The notes below the pieces were generated by a model. It did not search any database. It saw only the letters and a program-made list of their open reading frames with translations, and was not told where the DNA came from. The translations under genes were made by a program, and so were the position numbers. A DNA stretch of 60,774 bases from Bailinhaonella thermotolerans (GTDB lineage Bacteria; Actinomycetota; Actinomycetes; Streptosporangiales; Streptosporangiaceae), in contig NZ_QZEY01000029.1 of assembly GCF_003594875.1 (NCBI RefSeq), positions 1 to 60,774 of the forward strand, given 5' to 3'. How positions within the stretch are numbered: the stretch's first letter is position 1; each line of letters begins with the position of its first letter. This document shows positions 1 to 7,009 of this stretch, one piece after another.

Positions 1-495
1 CGAGGCGTTCCACGCCAGCGAGATCGACGTCGAGGTCGTCCCCGTCGAACGCACGTTGCCCGGGACACTCGGCGGGGTCGTGTCGTCGCCGGGGCCGCCG
101 TCGCAGGGCGCGCCGTTGAGCTTGCAGTTCTGCGGCACGGCCGCCGCGCCGCCAGGGCTGCCGAGGAAGCCGAAGGTCACCGACGCGCCCGGCGCCAGCG
201 TGCCGTTCCAGGAGACGTTGGTGAACGTGTAGTGCTGGCCGCTCTGGGCGCGGCTCGCGTCCCAGTGCGAGCCGATGGAGTGCCCGGCCGGCAGGTCGAA
301 CTCGACCTTCCAGCCGTTGATCGTGCTCGTCGTGCCGTTCGTGATCGTGTACCTGCCCTCGAACCCCGAGCCCCAGTCGGCGGTCTTGGCGAAGGCGGCG
401 GTGGCGGGCGCGGCGTGGGCCGCGGCGGGGTTCAGGACCGTGGCGGCCGGTAACACCAGCGCCAGGAGGGTGAGCAGGCGGAATGCGCGTCGCAT
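1..495 (-). CDS. Secreted CBM2 / fibronectin-III protein, probable glycoside hydrolase (C-terminus outside window)
   Basis: The ATG is at 495 and the frame runs off the left edge. Residues 1-28 are an export signal (RR, hydrophobic stretch, AHA-AP). A family-2 carbohydrate-binding module follows: GSGFEGRYTI, INGWKVEFDLP, HYTFTNVSWNGTLAPG and FGFLG are its hallmarks. A Cys-containing linker (NCKLNGAPCDG) then leads into the first strand of a fibronectin type III domain (TPPSVPGNV, TSISLAWNAS). Actinomycete proteins with this CBM2-FnIII order usually carry a C-terminal chitinase or cellulase domain; that part is not in the window, so the enzyme class is inference. Codon 15 is a rare TTA leucine codon (plus-strand 451-453), which could make expression dependent on the bldA tRNA. 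A palindrome lies about 150 bp upstream. Confidence 0.88.
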   Translation of the reverse strand, partial: MRRAFRLLTLLALVLPAATVLNPAAAHAAPATAAFAKTADWGSGFEGRYTITNGTTSTINGWKVEFDLPAGHSIGSHWDASRAQSGQHYTFTNVSWNGTLAPGASVTFGFLGSPGGAAAVPQNCKLNGAPCDGGPGDDTTPPSVPGNVRSTGTTSTSISLAWNAS

Positions 496-644
496 CGGGG
501 GAAGCTCCTCGGGGGACCGAGATCCTCGGGGGAACCGGATACGGGGATCCGGAGGATGGTCACACGTGACCGGCCGCGTGACGAGGAGGGGGCGTCGCTC
601 GCTTCCGGTTCCCGGGCGGAGATCGCGCCATCTCGGCTCCCGAA

Positions 645-667
645 CTATTAGGAAACTTTCCTATTAG
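645..667. promoter_or_regulatory. Palindromic operator upstream of the CBM2 gene
   Basis: TAGGAAACTTTCCTA at 649-663 is a palindrome of two perfect 7-bp arms around one base. It is flanked by a direct repeat of CTATTAG (645-651 and 661-667). It stands out as AT-rich in a GC-rich gap about 150 bp before the start of the secreted CBM2 gene. Similar GGAAA/TTTCC palindromes precede polysaccharide-degradation genes in actinomycetes and have been linked to ROK-family repressors such as CsnR. Which protein binds here is inference. Confidence 0.5.
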
Positions 668-810
668 ACATTTGGAGCGTAGGTTCCCGGCGACCCTCGC
701 GCAAGCCCCAATTCACCCCCTGTTTCCGTCCCGTCCCCCTGCGTACGGCGAACGCCCACGTCCGCGCCCGGTTCGGGGCACGTCGGCGCGCGCCCCCGCT
801 CCGCCGTACG

Positions 811-868
811 GCGGGCAGGGGGCGGTGGCAGGGGGCAGGGGGCGGGGGCAGGGGGCGGGGGCAGGGGG
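811..868 (+). repeat. G-rich direct repeat, potential G-quadruplex
   Basis: Short units of the type GGCAGGGGGC / GGGGGCAGG follow one another for about 58 bp, giving at least six runs of four or more G on the plus strand with 1-3 base spacers. This meets the usual sequence rule for a G-quadruplex. It lies in the 3' untranslated side of the secreted-protein operon (minus strand), so the transcript would carry the C-rich strand. Confidence 0.6.
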
Positions 869-1014
869 TGCGGCGGGCGGGCGGCTCCGTCGTGCGGCGG
901 GAGGCGCGGCCCCGGGAGGACGGGCCCGGAAGACGGGCCGGGACGGCCTGCCCCGGGAAACGGCGAGGCCGGGACGCGCGGAGCGTCCCGGCCGTGAAGT
1001 GCGCCGTCAGCCGA

Positions 1015-1854
1015 TCACTGCTCGGCGGCGGCAGCGGCGGCCGCCTCGGCCTGCTCGTCCGCGGTCGCCGACTGCGGGGCGACCCGGGCCGCGGCCGGGA
1101 TGTCGGAGTAGGTCTTGAAGGAGACGAACTGGGTGAAGTTCGCCGAGTTGCTGCCGGAGGGCGAGGGGATGCCCGCGCGGAGGTTGACGGTCTTGTCGAG
1201 CAGGCCGCCGTTGAACAGGCCGCAGCCGCTCGCGCCGGGCACCGCGAAGGTGTTGTCCTGGACGGTCAGCTTGAGCACGACCGGGTCCTCCGACACGACC
1301 TCGGCGTCGCCGACCATCGTCAGGTTGAGCTTGATCGGGTTGCTGGTCGTGCCGATGTGGCAGGTGCTGCGCAGCAGCGGGTTGATGAGCTGGACCCGCA
1401 GCCAGAGCCGGGCGTTGAAGCCGCCGTCGGGGAAGCTGAGGTGACCGGCGTACTTGGGCAGGGCGTAGACGCTGGTCAGGTCGATCGGGTCACTACCGGG
1501 GACGCCGATGAGGCCGCCGGGCACCTTCATCTTCTCCGCGCGGAGCTTGCCGAAGATGAACTCCACGCCCGGGACGCCCGGGTCGAAGCCCGTGGCGTAC
1601 GTGATGGACATGGGCTTGGAGATGGGCTGTTCCACCTTGCCCAGCTTCATCGTGCCGGACGAGACGATGATCTGGTTGCACTGCCAGGAGAAGGGGTCCG
1701 CGCCCGCGGGGAGCTGCGGGCAGTCGGCGAAGTCGAACGACGGGATCGTCGCGGCCGCCGATCGGGCCGAGGCGGTGCCGGGGGTGGCCGTGACCAGCGC
1801 CAGGGCCAGTGGCGCCGCCAGCGCCGCGGCCAGGCGGCGTCGGATCCTGCTCAT
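1015..1854 (-). CDS. Exported protein of unknown function, paralogue of the next upstream gene
   Basis: 279 residues. The N-terminus (MSRIRRRL, hydrophobic run, ASA-RS) is a Sec-type signal peptide. The mature part starts with FDFADCPQLPAGADP, has no membrane segment and contains cysteines in the contexts DCPQLP, WQCNQ, TCHIG and GCGLFNG, which fits two disulfides in an exported domain. A low-complexity Ala/Glu tail ends the protein. It is clearly homologous along its whole length to the protein at 1981-2727 (shared GTMKLGKVEQP, GLIG.PGSDPIDL, LPKYAGHLSFPDGG). It is the last gene of a three-gene minus-strand operon, 126 bp after its paralogue. I do not recognise a known catalytic family. Confidence 0.85.
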   Translation of the reverse strand: MSRIRRRLAAALAAPLALALVTATPGTASARSAAATIPSFDFADCPQLPAGADPFSWQCNQIIVSSGTMKLGKVEQPISKPMSITYATGFDPGVPGVEFIFGKLRAEKMKVPGGLIGVPGSDPIDLTSVYALPKYAGHLSFPDGGFNARLWLRVQLINPLLRSTCHIGTTSNPIKLNLTMVGDAEVVSEDPVVLKLTVQDNTFAVPGASGCGLFNGGLLDKTVNLRAGIPSPSGSNSANFTQFVSFKTYSDIPAAARVAPQSATADEQAEAAAAAAAEQ

Positions 1855-1980
1855 CTCTCTCCTCGGGGAGCTCGGGGGACGGATTCATGAGCGGTGGGGG
1901 TACGGCCGCGCCGCCCCCGACGGCGCGGAGAGGCGGCGGACCGCCGGGCCGCGGGAGGGCGCCCGGCGGTCCGCCGTCGG

Positions 1981-2727
1981 TCAGAACTCGCCGTAGTTCT
2001 TGAAGGACACGTACTGCGTGAGCGTCGCGGAGTTGCCCCCGGACGGCGACGGGATGCCGGCCCGCCGGTTGACCACGCCGTTGAGGAGCCCGCACCCGCT
2101 GGCGCCGGGAACCGCGAAGGCGGTGTCCTGCATCGTCGCCTTCAGGACGATCGGGTCCTCGGAGGGGATCTCGATGTCGCCCACCGGCGTCAGGTTGAGC
2201 TTGATCGGGTCCGTGTCGGATCCGATGTGGCAGGTCTGCGGCAGGTTCCGGTTGAGCATCTGGACCTTCATGTCCAGCCTGGCGTTCAGGCCCCCGTCGG
2301 GGAAGCTCAGGTGGCCGGCGTACTTCGGCAGCGCGGACACCTTGAGCAGGTCGATGGGGTCGCTGCCCGGGGTGCCGATGAGGCCGCCCGGCACCGGCAT
2401 CGGCTCGGCCCTGAGCCTGCCGAAGATGAACTCGACTCCGGGGACGCCGGGGTCGTAGCCGGTGGTGTAGGTGATGGACATGGGCTTGGTGACGGGCTGC
2501 TCCACCTTGCCCAGCTTCATGGTGCCCGACGTGACGATGATCTGGTTGCACTGCCAGGCGAAGGGGTCCGCGCCCGCGGGCAGCGGCGGGCAGTCGCGGA
2601 AGTCGAACGCCGGGATCTCCTGCGTCGCGGCTCCCGCCGGGGCGGTCCCCAGGAGGGCCCCCGCGAGCGGCAGCGCGAACGCCGCCGCCGCGAGACGCCT
2701 CAGGGTCGGCCTGAGAGTCGGCCTCAT
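1981..2727 (-). CDS. Exported protein of unknown function, paralogue of the downstream gene
   Basis: 248 residues from the ATG at 2727, chosen because GAGGAGAGG stands just upstream and a signal peptide (RRLAAAAFALPLAGALL, APAGAA) follows at once. An upstream in-frame start would add a hydrophilic tail before the signal and overlap the preceding gene. The mature protein has the same four Cys contexts and core motifs as the protein at 1015-1854 but lacks its Ala-rich tail. It begins 8 bp after the stop of the gene at 2736-3446, and its ribosome-binding site overlaps that gene's end, so the two are probably translationally coupled. Function unknown. Confidence 0.87.
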   Translation of the reverse strand: MRPTLRPTLRRLAAAAFALPLAGALLGTAPAGAATQEIPAFDFRDCPPLPAGADPFAWQCNQIIVTSGTMKLGKVEQPVTKPMSITYTTGYDPGVPGVEFIFGRLRAEPMPVPGGLIGTPGSDPIDLLKVSALPKYAGHLSFPDGGLNARLDMKVQMLNRNLPQTCHIGSDTDPIKLNLTPVGDIEIPSEDPIVLKATMQDTAFAVPGASGCGLLNGVVNRRAGIPSPSGGNSATLTQYVSFKNYGEF

Positions 2728-2735
2728 TCCTCTCC

Positions 2736-3446
2736 TCACGAGGTCAGGTACAGCTTCTCGTCGTAGACGCCCGAACCCGCGACCTTCTCGCCCCGCAGCT
2801 TGGCGTTGCCGTTCGCGTAGACCTTCGCCGGGCACAGGCTGGTGCTGCCGGCGAGCCGGTCGAGGGCGTCGTTGGCGATCTTGGCCTGGCTCTCGTCCTG
2901 GCCGGGGTCCGGCCGCGAGGGGTTGTCACGGTTGTAGAGGTCGATCTCGAGCTGCGTGACGGTGGACCCGAAGCCGTAGTAGCAGGTCTGCGTCGGGAAG
3001 CCGGTCATGGTCATCACGGCCTTCACCTTCACGTCGGGGTCGACCGCGGTGAGCTTGCCGTTGATCCCGGGGTTGGCGCCGACGTACGCCACGGTCTGGC
3101 CGGCGTGGGTGTAGGGCAGGTTCTCGGCGGTGATGACCGTCGTGCCGCCCTTGTTGTTGGGACAGGTCGGGATGTTGATGTTGTCGATCGAGCCGCCGGT
3201 GCCGTCGGAGTTGATGCCGCCGCCGAGCGTGACGCTCGAGCACGTGGTGACGATGGTGCCCGCGGAGCTGGTGCCCGTGATCGTCACGTTGCCGATGTTG
3301 GTCGCCTGCCACCTGCCCGAGTAGGCGGGGCCGGAGCCGTTGTCCCTGCGGATCGTCGTGCCCGCCGCGTGGACGGACGTCGCGGTGATGGCCGTCGCCG
3401 CGACGACGGCCAGCAGGACGGTTCCGGCTCTTCTGAGGACGTTCAT
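2736..3446 (-). CDS. Exported protein of unknown function, first gene of the operon
   Basis: 236 residues from the ATG at 3446, with an upstream GAGTGG-type ribosome-binding site. Residues 1-27 form a signal peptide (LRRAGTVLLAVVAATAITATSVHAA). The mature domain is Thr/Gly/Asn-rich and beta-like (GNVTITGTSSAG, GGINSDGTGG) with Cys in TTCSSV, PTCPNN, TCYYGFG and LCPAK, again suggesting two disulfides. It resembles the two downstream proteins only in general layout, not in clear motifs. Two inverted repeats upstream (3590-3664) suggest regulated transcription. No function can be named. Confidence 0.85.
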   Translation of the reverse strand: MNVLRRAGTVLLAVVAATAITATSVHAAGTTIRRDNGSGPAYSGRWQATNIGNVTITGTSSAGTIVTTCSSVTLGGGINSDGTGGSIDNINIPTCPNNKGGTTVITAENLPYTHAGQTVAYVGANPGINGKLTAVDPDVKVKAVMTMTGFPTQTCYYGFGSTVTQLEIDLYNRDNPSRPDPGQDESQAKIANDALDRLAGSTSLCPAKVYANGNAKLRGEKVAGSGVYDEKLYLTS

Positions 3447-3589
3447 TGCCACTCCTCGCTTGCTGCGGTCCAGCCGTTTCGTCGGACACGGCGCATGCGC
3501 GCGCGGCTGCCTGGACTCGCGCAGGCCGCACCGCGTCCCGGCCCCCGAGAGTGCGCTCGGCGGGTGCTCGCCGGACCCGCCGTAGTGAT

Positions 3590-3664
3590 AGACACGAATG
3601 TGTCTGGAAGATTTGTAAATCCCCGTGTTTCCCACGTCAATGGAGGATCGGACAGGATGTCCGA
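3590..3664. promoter_or_regulatory. Two inverted repeats upstream of the exported-protein operon
   Basis: AGACAC-GAAT-GTGTCT (3590-3605) and TCGGAC-AGGAT-GTCCGA (3648-3664) are perfect 6-bp arm palindromes about 145 and 205 bp before the first gene. The DNA between them (GATTTGTAAAT) is AT-rich for this genome. Both are good candidates for dimeric repressor sites. The TetR gene beginning at 4396 is transcribed towards this region and could be the regulator, but that link is inference. Confidence 0.45.
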
Positions 3665-3751
3665 CCGAATGCGGACATCGCCGCAAATCTCCTGTTCAGC
3701 GGGGCCCGGACTTCGGCCCTCCCCGGATTAGCGCAGGTCCGTAAGGGGTGA

Positions 3752-4396
3752 TTACGCGCGGGCCCCAGAGAGCACCGCATGCAACAGCCCCTCCAGCAGC
3801 CCCGGCAGCTCGCCGATCCGGCCCTGGAGCACCCGCGTGTAGACGATGCCGTAGACGCCCTCGACGATCATCTCGGCCCGCAGCTCGGGCGCGACGCCGC
3901 CGGGGAACAGCTCCCGGATGTCGGGTTCGAGCGCCTGGCTGAACGCGCGCATCGCCGCGTCGCGCCGCCGTATCGCCTCCGAACCCGCCGCCAGCACCTC
4001 CACGATGCACATCCGCGCCAGCTCGGGCTGCTCTGCCACGAACCCCAGGTAGCCGCCGATCGTCCCGCGCAGCCGCTCCATCGGGTCCCGCCCGGTCTCC
4101 ATCGCCTCGATGAGCCGGCGGCTCAGCCGTACGACGGCGTCGTCGTAGGCCGCCAGGAACGCGTCCTCCTTGTTGCGGAAGAACTCGTAGAACGTGCGCC
4201 GCGACACCCCGGCGGCGGCGATGATCGTCTCCACGGTCAGCCCGGAGTAGCCGAGGTCGCTGGTCACCGCGGCGACCGCGGCGAGGATGCGGCCCCGCTG
4301 GTTCTCGGCGACGAAGGACCGCGAGAGGCCGTGCCGTCCCGACGGCAGTTTCAGCGACCCTCGGGCCGAGCCAGGCGCCCCGCCGCTCCCAGACAC
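3752..4396 (-). CDS. TetR/AcrR-family transcriptional regulator
   Basis: 214 residues from the GTG at 4396, chosen because a G-rich Shine-Dalgarno-like stretch precedes it. The helix-turn-helix is at about residues 30-75: RGRILAAVAAVTSDLGY, then TVETIIAAAGVSRRTFYEFFRNKEDAF, a textbook TetR DNA-binding domain. The remaining all-helical part (IGGYLGFVAEQPELARMCIVEVLAAG) is the ligand-binding/dimer domain. The ligand cannot be read from sequence. A perfect palindrome CCATTAATGG sits 35 bp upstream and is the obvious autoregulatory site. The gene lies between the exported-protein operon and two small hypotheticals, all on the same strand. Confidence 0.88.
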   Translation of the reverse strand: MSGSGGAPGSARGSLKLPSGRHGLSRSFVAENQRGRILAAVAAVTSDLGYSGLTVETIIAAAGVSRRTFYEFFRNKEDAFLAAYDDAVVRLSRRLIEAMETGRDPMERLRGTIGGYLGFVAEQPELARMCIVEVLAAGSEAIRRRDAAMRAFSQALEPDIRELFPGGVAPELRAEMIVEGVYGIVYTRVLQGRIGELPGLLEGLLHAVLSGARA

Positions 4397-4430
4397 TGCA
4401 CAACCCCCGCCGACGGCGATTCCGACCCCA

Positions 4431-4440
4431 CCATTAATGG
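4431..4440. promoter_or_regulatory. Palindrome upstream of the TetR gene, probable autoregulatory operator
   Basis: CCATTAATGG is a perfect 10-bp palindrome, AT-rich in an otherwise GC-rich gap, just upstream of the TetR-family gene. TetR proteins commonly bind palindromes overlapping their own promoter; binding here is inferred from position. Confidence 0.4.
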
Positions 4441-4652
4441 GGCAACGGAGGGTCAGAGCACAAGTGCGCGGGGCTATGCCGCATATCACAGCCCCGCCCC
4501 GTCCAGTCCCGTCCAGTCCGCCTCGTGCCGTACGGCGCAGCGGCCCTCAGGCGGCCCCAGCCGCCCGCGCGGCTCCGCGCCCGTGCGGGGGAGCACCGCG
4601 TCCTGAGAGGCCGTCACGGGGCGCGGGCGGGCGCGCATGCCCGCGCCAGGCG

Positions 4653-4859
4653 TCAGGGGGCCGACTCGTCGATGGCGCGGCGGCCCTTCTCCTCCAGCAG
4701 GCGGCGGTGGCGCTCGACATTCTCCGGCGTGGGGTCCTCGCCGTCAGCCATGGTGAGGTCCTCGGGGTCCATGGGGTGCTCGGAGCCCACGTTCAGCCGG
4801 GGCGAGTCCCCCTGGTTGCCGGGGGCGTGCCGCAGGTCTCGGCGGTCCTGCTCGCTCAT
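4653..4859 (-). CDS. Small hydrophilic hypothetical protein
   Basis: 68 residues from an ATG with GAAGGAGA upstream. Very charged and proline-containing (QDRRDLRHAPGNQGDSP, HPMDPEDLTMADGEDP, ERHRRLLEEKGRR), with no signal or membrane segment, so probably cytoplasmic and partly disordered. It starts 11 bp after the stop of the gene at 4871-5119 and is surely co-transcribed with it. Family not recognised. Confidence 0.7.
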   Translation of the reverse strand: MSEQDRRDLRHAPGNQGDSPRLNVGSEHPMDPEDLTMADGEDPTPENVERHRRLLEEKGRRAIDESAP

Positions 4860-4870
4860 GGCGCTCTCCT

Positions 4871-5119
4871 TCAGTCCTCGGGCTGCAGCACGTAACGCGG
4901 GCCGAAGTCGGGCGTGTCGGCCTCGCCCACCCGGGTGACCAGGTCGTAGTCGTTGACGAGGTCACTGAGGACCTCCTTCGCGCGTCCCAGGTCGCACCCG
5001 GCCACCTCGGCGACCCGCTGCGGGTAGGCGGGCTCGCCCGCGGTCTCGAGCCGGGAGACCGCCTCGAAGACCCGCGCGTGGTCGTCGGGCAGATCCATCA
5101 CGTCGCGGCCCCGGGCCAT
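4871..5119 (-). CDS. Small winged-helix-like hypothetical protein
   Basis: 82 residues from the ATG at 5119, preceded at eight bases by GGAGG; a GTG three codons earlier overlaps that ribosome-binding site and is less likely. The sequence DHARVFEAVSRLETAGEPAYPQRVAEVAGCDLGRAKEVLSDLVNDYDLVTRVG reads as helix, helix, recognition helix and wing, like small winged-helix proteins of actinomycetes, and ends in a short beta strand (FGPRYVLQ). DNA binding is inference. It is followed closely by the gene at 4653-4859. Confidence 0.75.
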   Translation of the reverse strand: MARGRDVMDLPDDHARVFEAVSRLETAGEPAYPQRVAEVAGCDLGRAKEVLSDLVNDYDLVTRVGEADTPDFGPRYVLQPED

Positions 5120-5251
5120 CTCGCTCACCTCCGTGTGTCCGTTCTGGGGCCCTCCTCCCCCGGTCCGGCCGCCTCACTCGCGGGCGGGGCAAGCCTTGCT
5201 CACGTTTTGCGCTGGAGGCGGGGACCGCCGCCCCTGTTGTTGAATGGGGGC

Positions 5252-5551
5252 ATGGAGGCCAAGTCTCGCGAGCACACCCGGACCTACTTCCTCGGCAAGC
5301 TGGCGGAACAGCTCCACGAGCGCGGTCTCGCCGCGAGCCTGCGGGCACAGCCGCCCTCGCTGCGCCTGACCGATCCCGACGTCTCGATGCTCACCGAGAC
5401 CGTCGACTGCGTGGCCGTGGCCGACGAGGACGGGGCCGCCGCCTGGTTCTACCGCTGGTCCTGGGGCGACCTGGTCGGCCGGGCCGACGATCCCGCCGCC
5501 GCGGCCGACCGCATCGCCCAGGTCTTCGCCGCCCGGGCGGGCGAGACCTGA
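5252..5551 (+). CDS. Conserved-type small hypothetical protein
   Basis: 99 residues from the ATG at 5252. Mixed alpha/beta composition (RTYFLGKLAEQLHERGL, SMLTETVDCVAVADEDGAAAWFYRWSWGDLVG, DRIAQVFAARAG), no signal peptide and no cysteine pattern. The alternation suggests a small cytoplasmic alpha-beta domain. It stands alone, divergent from the minus-strand pair at 4653-5119 and followed by a hairpin terminator at 5566. I do not recognise the family. Confidence 0.75.
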   Translation: MEAKSREHTRTYFLGKLAEQLHERGLAASLRAQPPSLRLTDPDVSMLTETVDCVAVADEDGAAAWFYRWSWGDLVGRADDPAAAADRIAQVFAARAGET

Positions 5552-5565
5552 TCGGGGGTCCCACG

Positions 5566-5584
5566 GGGCGGCAATGGGCCGCCC
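5566..5584 (+). terminator. Hairpin terminator after the 5252-5551 gene
   Basis: GGGCGGC (5566-5572) pairs perfectly with GCCGCCC (5578-5584) around the loop AATGG, 15 bp after the stop codon. No U-run follows, as is common in high-GC actinomycetes. Confidence 0.6.
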
Positions 5585-5715
5585 AAATGAGTACACGAAG
5601 TGATCATTCCTCCGTGTCGCGTGGTGTCGCCGGTGATCGCGCCGGGCAGGCTCGATCACGCTCCGGGCCTGGTCCGGGGCGCATGACATGCCAGATCACC
5701 GGAGGATTCCTTCAC

Positions 5716-5967
5716 ATGAAGATCAGAACTGCCGCCGCCGCCCTGGCCATCGGCGCGATCGCCGGCTCCCTGTTCGCCGCCCCGGCGTTCGCGGACGAGG
5801 ACGAGGGCGTGATGGGCATCATCAACAGCTCCGAGGGCTTCGACGTCGAGATTTTCGAGGACGAGGACAACGGCAAGCACGACGAGGAGGACAAGGACGG
5901 CCGGGAGCACTGGCAGGACGCCATGGACACGTCCTTCGACCTGGACGTCTTCGACCGGATCCGCTGA
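5716..5967 (+). CDS. Small exported acidic protein
   Basis: 83 residues from the ATG at 5716, nine bases after GGAGGA. Residues 1-27 are a clear signal peptide (MKIRTAAAALAIGAIAGSLFAAPAFA-DE). The mature 56 residues are extremely acidic (DEDEGVMGI, EIFEDEDNGKHDEEDKDG, DTSFDLDVFDRIR) with no cysteine and no anchor. Such a peptide could bind cations or stay associated with the wall, but no function is known to me. It is a single-gene unit closed by the hairpin at 6103. Confidence 0.8.
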   Translation: MKIRTAAAALAIGAIAGSLFAAPAFADEDEGVMGIINSSEGFDVEIFEDEDNGKHDEEDKDGREHWQDAMDTSFDLDVFDRIR

Positions 5968-6102
5968 GTCGCCGCCCGGCGTCCCGCGGCCGCCCGCCCA
6001 GACCGGGCGGCCGCGCACGCCCGGCCCGCCCAAGGCGTACGGCCTGGCCCGGACGTGGCGGCCCACGCGCACGGCCCGGCCCGAAGCACGGCGGACGCGA
6101 AA

Positions 6103-6130
6103 GAGGGAGCGGCCCGCGGGCCACTCCCTC
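6103..6130. terminator. Bidirectional terminator hairpin
   Basis: GAGGGAG (6103-6109) pairs with CTCCCTC (6124-6130), and GGCCC with GGGCC inside it, leaving a two-base loop and one C/A mismatch. It lies between the convergent gene ending at 5967 and pssA ending at 6164, and on the minus strand is followed by TTT. Confidence 0.75.
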
Positions 6131-6163
6131 TCCTGTGATCTCGACCGGCCGGCGGACGACCGG

Positions 6164-7009
6164 TCAGACGCGTTCCTTGCGCAGGGCGCGCCGGAACATG
6201 ACCATGCGCAGCGGGATGCCGGCGACCAGGGCGATCTGCATCGACGCGCCGACCAGGATGAGCTGGTCGCCGCCGGGCAGGTTGGCGGCCCAGATCGACA
6301 GGCAGCCCACGTTCACGACGATCCAGGCGAACACCAGGGCCGCCAGGTTGCCGCGCGGCTTGGGGTACTCGATGCGGCTGACCATGAGCCAGGCCACGAC
6401 GACGATGCCCGCGATGGCGTAGTACGACGGCTTGAACAGCAGCACGATCGAGATCACCGTCATCGCGCCCATGGGGATGGGCAGGCCCATGAAGTCGCCG
6501 CTCTTGGTCTTGACGCAGGCGAACCTCGCGAGCCGCACGACGCCGGCCAGCAGGACCGCGCCCGCCGCGCCGAGGGCCACCGGCAGCGGCAGCGCGTTGG
6601 AGAAACCGGCCCAGGTCGCGACCATGAACGCGGGCGCGAACCCGAAGCTGATCACGTCGGCCAGGTTGTCCAGCTCGGCGCCCATGGCGGACGCGCGGAA
6701 CCGGCGGGCCACCAGGCCGTCGAACAGGTCGCAGGTGGCGCCCATGAGGATCAGCACCACGGCCGTGGCGTAGTAGCGCTGGTCGGGGACGAACGGGCCG
6801 CCGCTCTTCAGCGCGTCGATCGCCGAGGCGGCGAGCACGCAGACGGCCAGGAAGCCGCAGATCGCGTTGCCGAGCGACAGCGCGTCGGCCCCGGAGAGCC
6901 GGAACGCCTTGCCGACGGGGCCGCAGGGCTCCTCGGACCCGGGCAGCTCGGACTCGGGCAGCTCGGAGGCGGCCGGGGGAACGCTCCAGCCTGCGTCAGC
7001 CGCGGTCAA
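6164..7009 (-). CDS. pssA: CDP-diacylglycerol-serine O-phosphatidyltransferase
   Basis: Transfers phosphatidyl from CDP-diacylglycerol to L-serine, making phosphatidylserine in the membrane. 281 residues with a Pro/Glu-rich cytoplasmic N-terminus of about 40 residues. The CDP-alcohol phosphotransferase motif is intact at residues 97-118: DG, AR, then G110, D114 and D118 (DGLVARRFRASAMG, AELDNLAD). Six or more membrane segments follow. The TTG at 7009 is the only good start; it overlaps the end of psd by 14 bp and has GGGGGTGA upstream. Together with psd it forms the two-step phosphatidylethanolamine pathway, probably transcribed as one unit and ended by the hairpin at 6103. Confidence 0.93.
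   Translation of the reverse strand: MTAADAGWSVPPAASELPESELPGSEEPCGPVGKAFRLSGADALSLGNAICGFLAVCVLAASAIDALKSGGPFVPDQRYYATAVVLILMGATCDLFDGLVARRFRASAMGAELDNLADVISFGFAPAFMVATWAGFSNALPLPVALGAAGAVLLAGVVRLARFACVKTKSGDFMGLPIPMGAMTVISIVLLFKPSYYAIAGIVVVAWLMVSRIEYPKPRGNLAALVFAWIVVNVGCLSIWAANLPGGDQLILVGASMQIALVAGIPLRMVMFRRALRKERV

Larger units (their letters stand above)
496..1014. other. Non-coding gap with G-rich repeat
   Basis: No supported gene lies between the start of the CBM2 gene and the end of the next minus-strand gene. The gap holds the 645-667 palindrome and the G-rich repeat at 811-868. The rest (870-1000) is GC-rich sequence in which I see no clear terminator. Confidence 0.5.

Noticed and set aside
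868-1890. Long plus-strand open frames opposite the exported-protein operon
   Set aside because: Mirror of real minus-strand genes with signal peptides and ribosome-binding sites; the plus-strand products are Arg/Gly/Val-rich without domain pattern.
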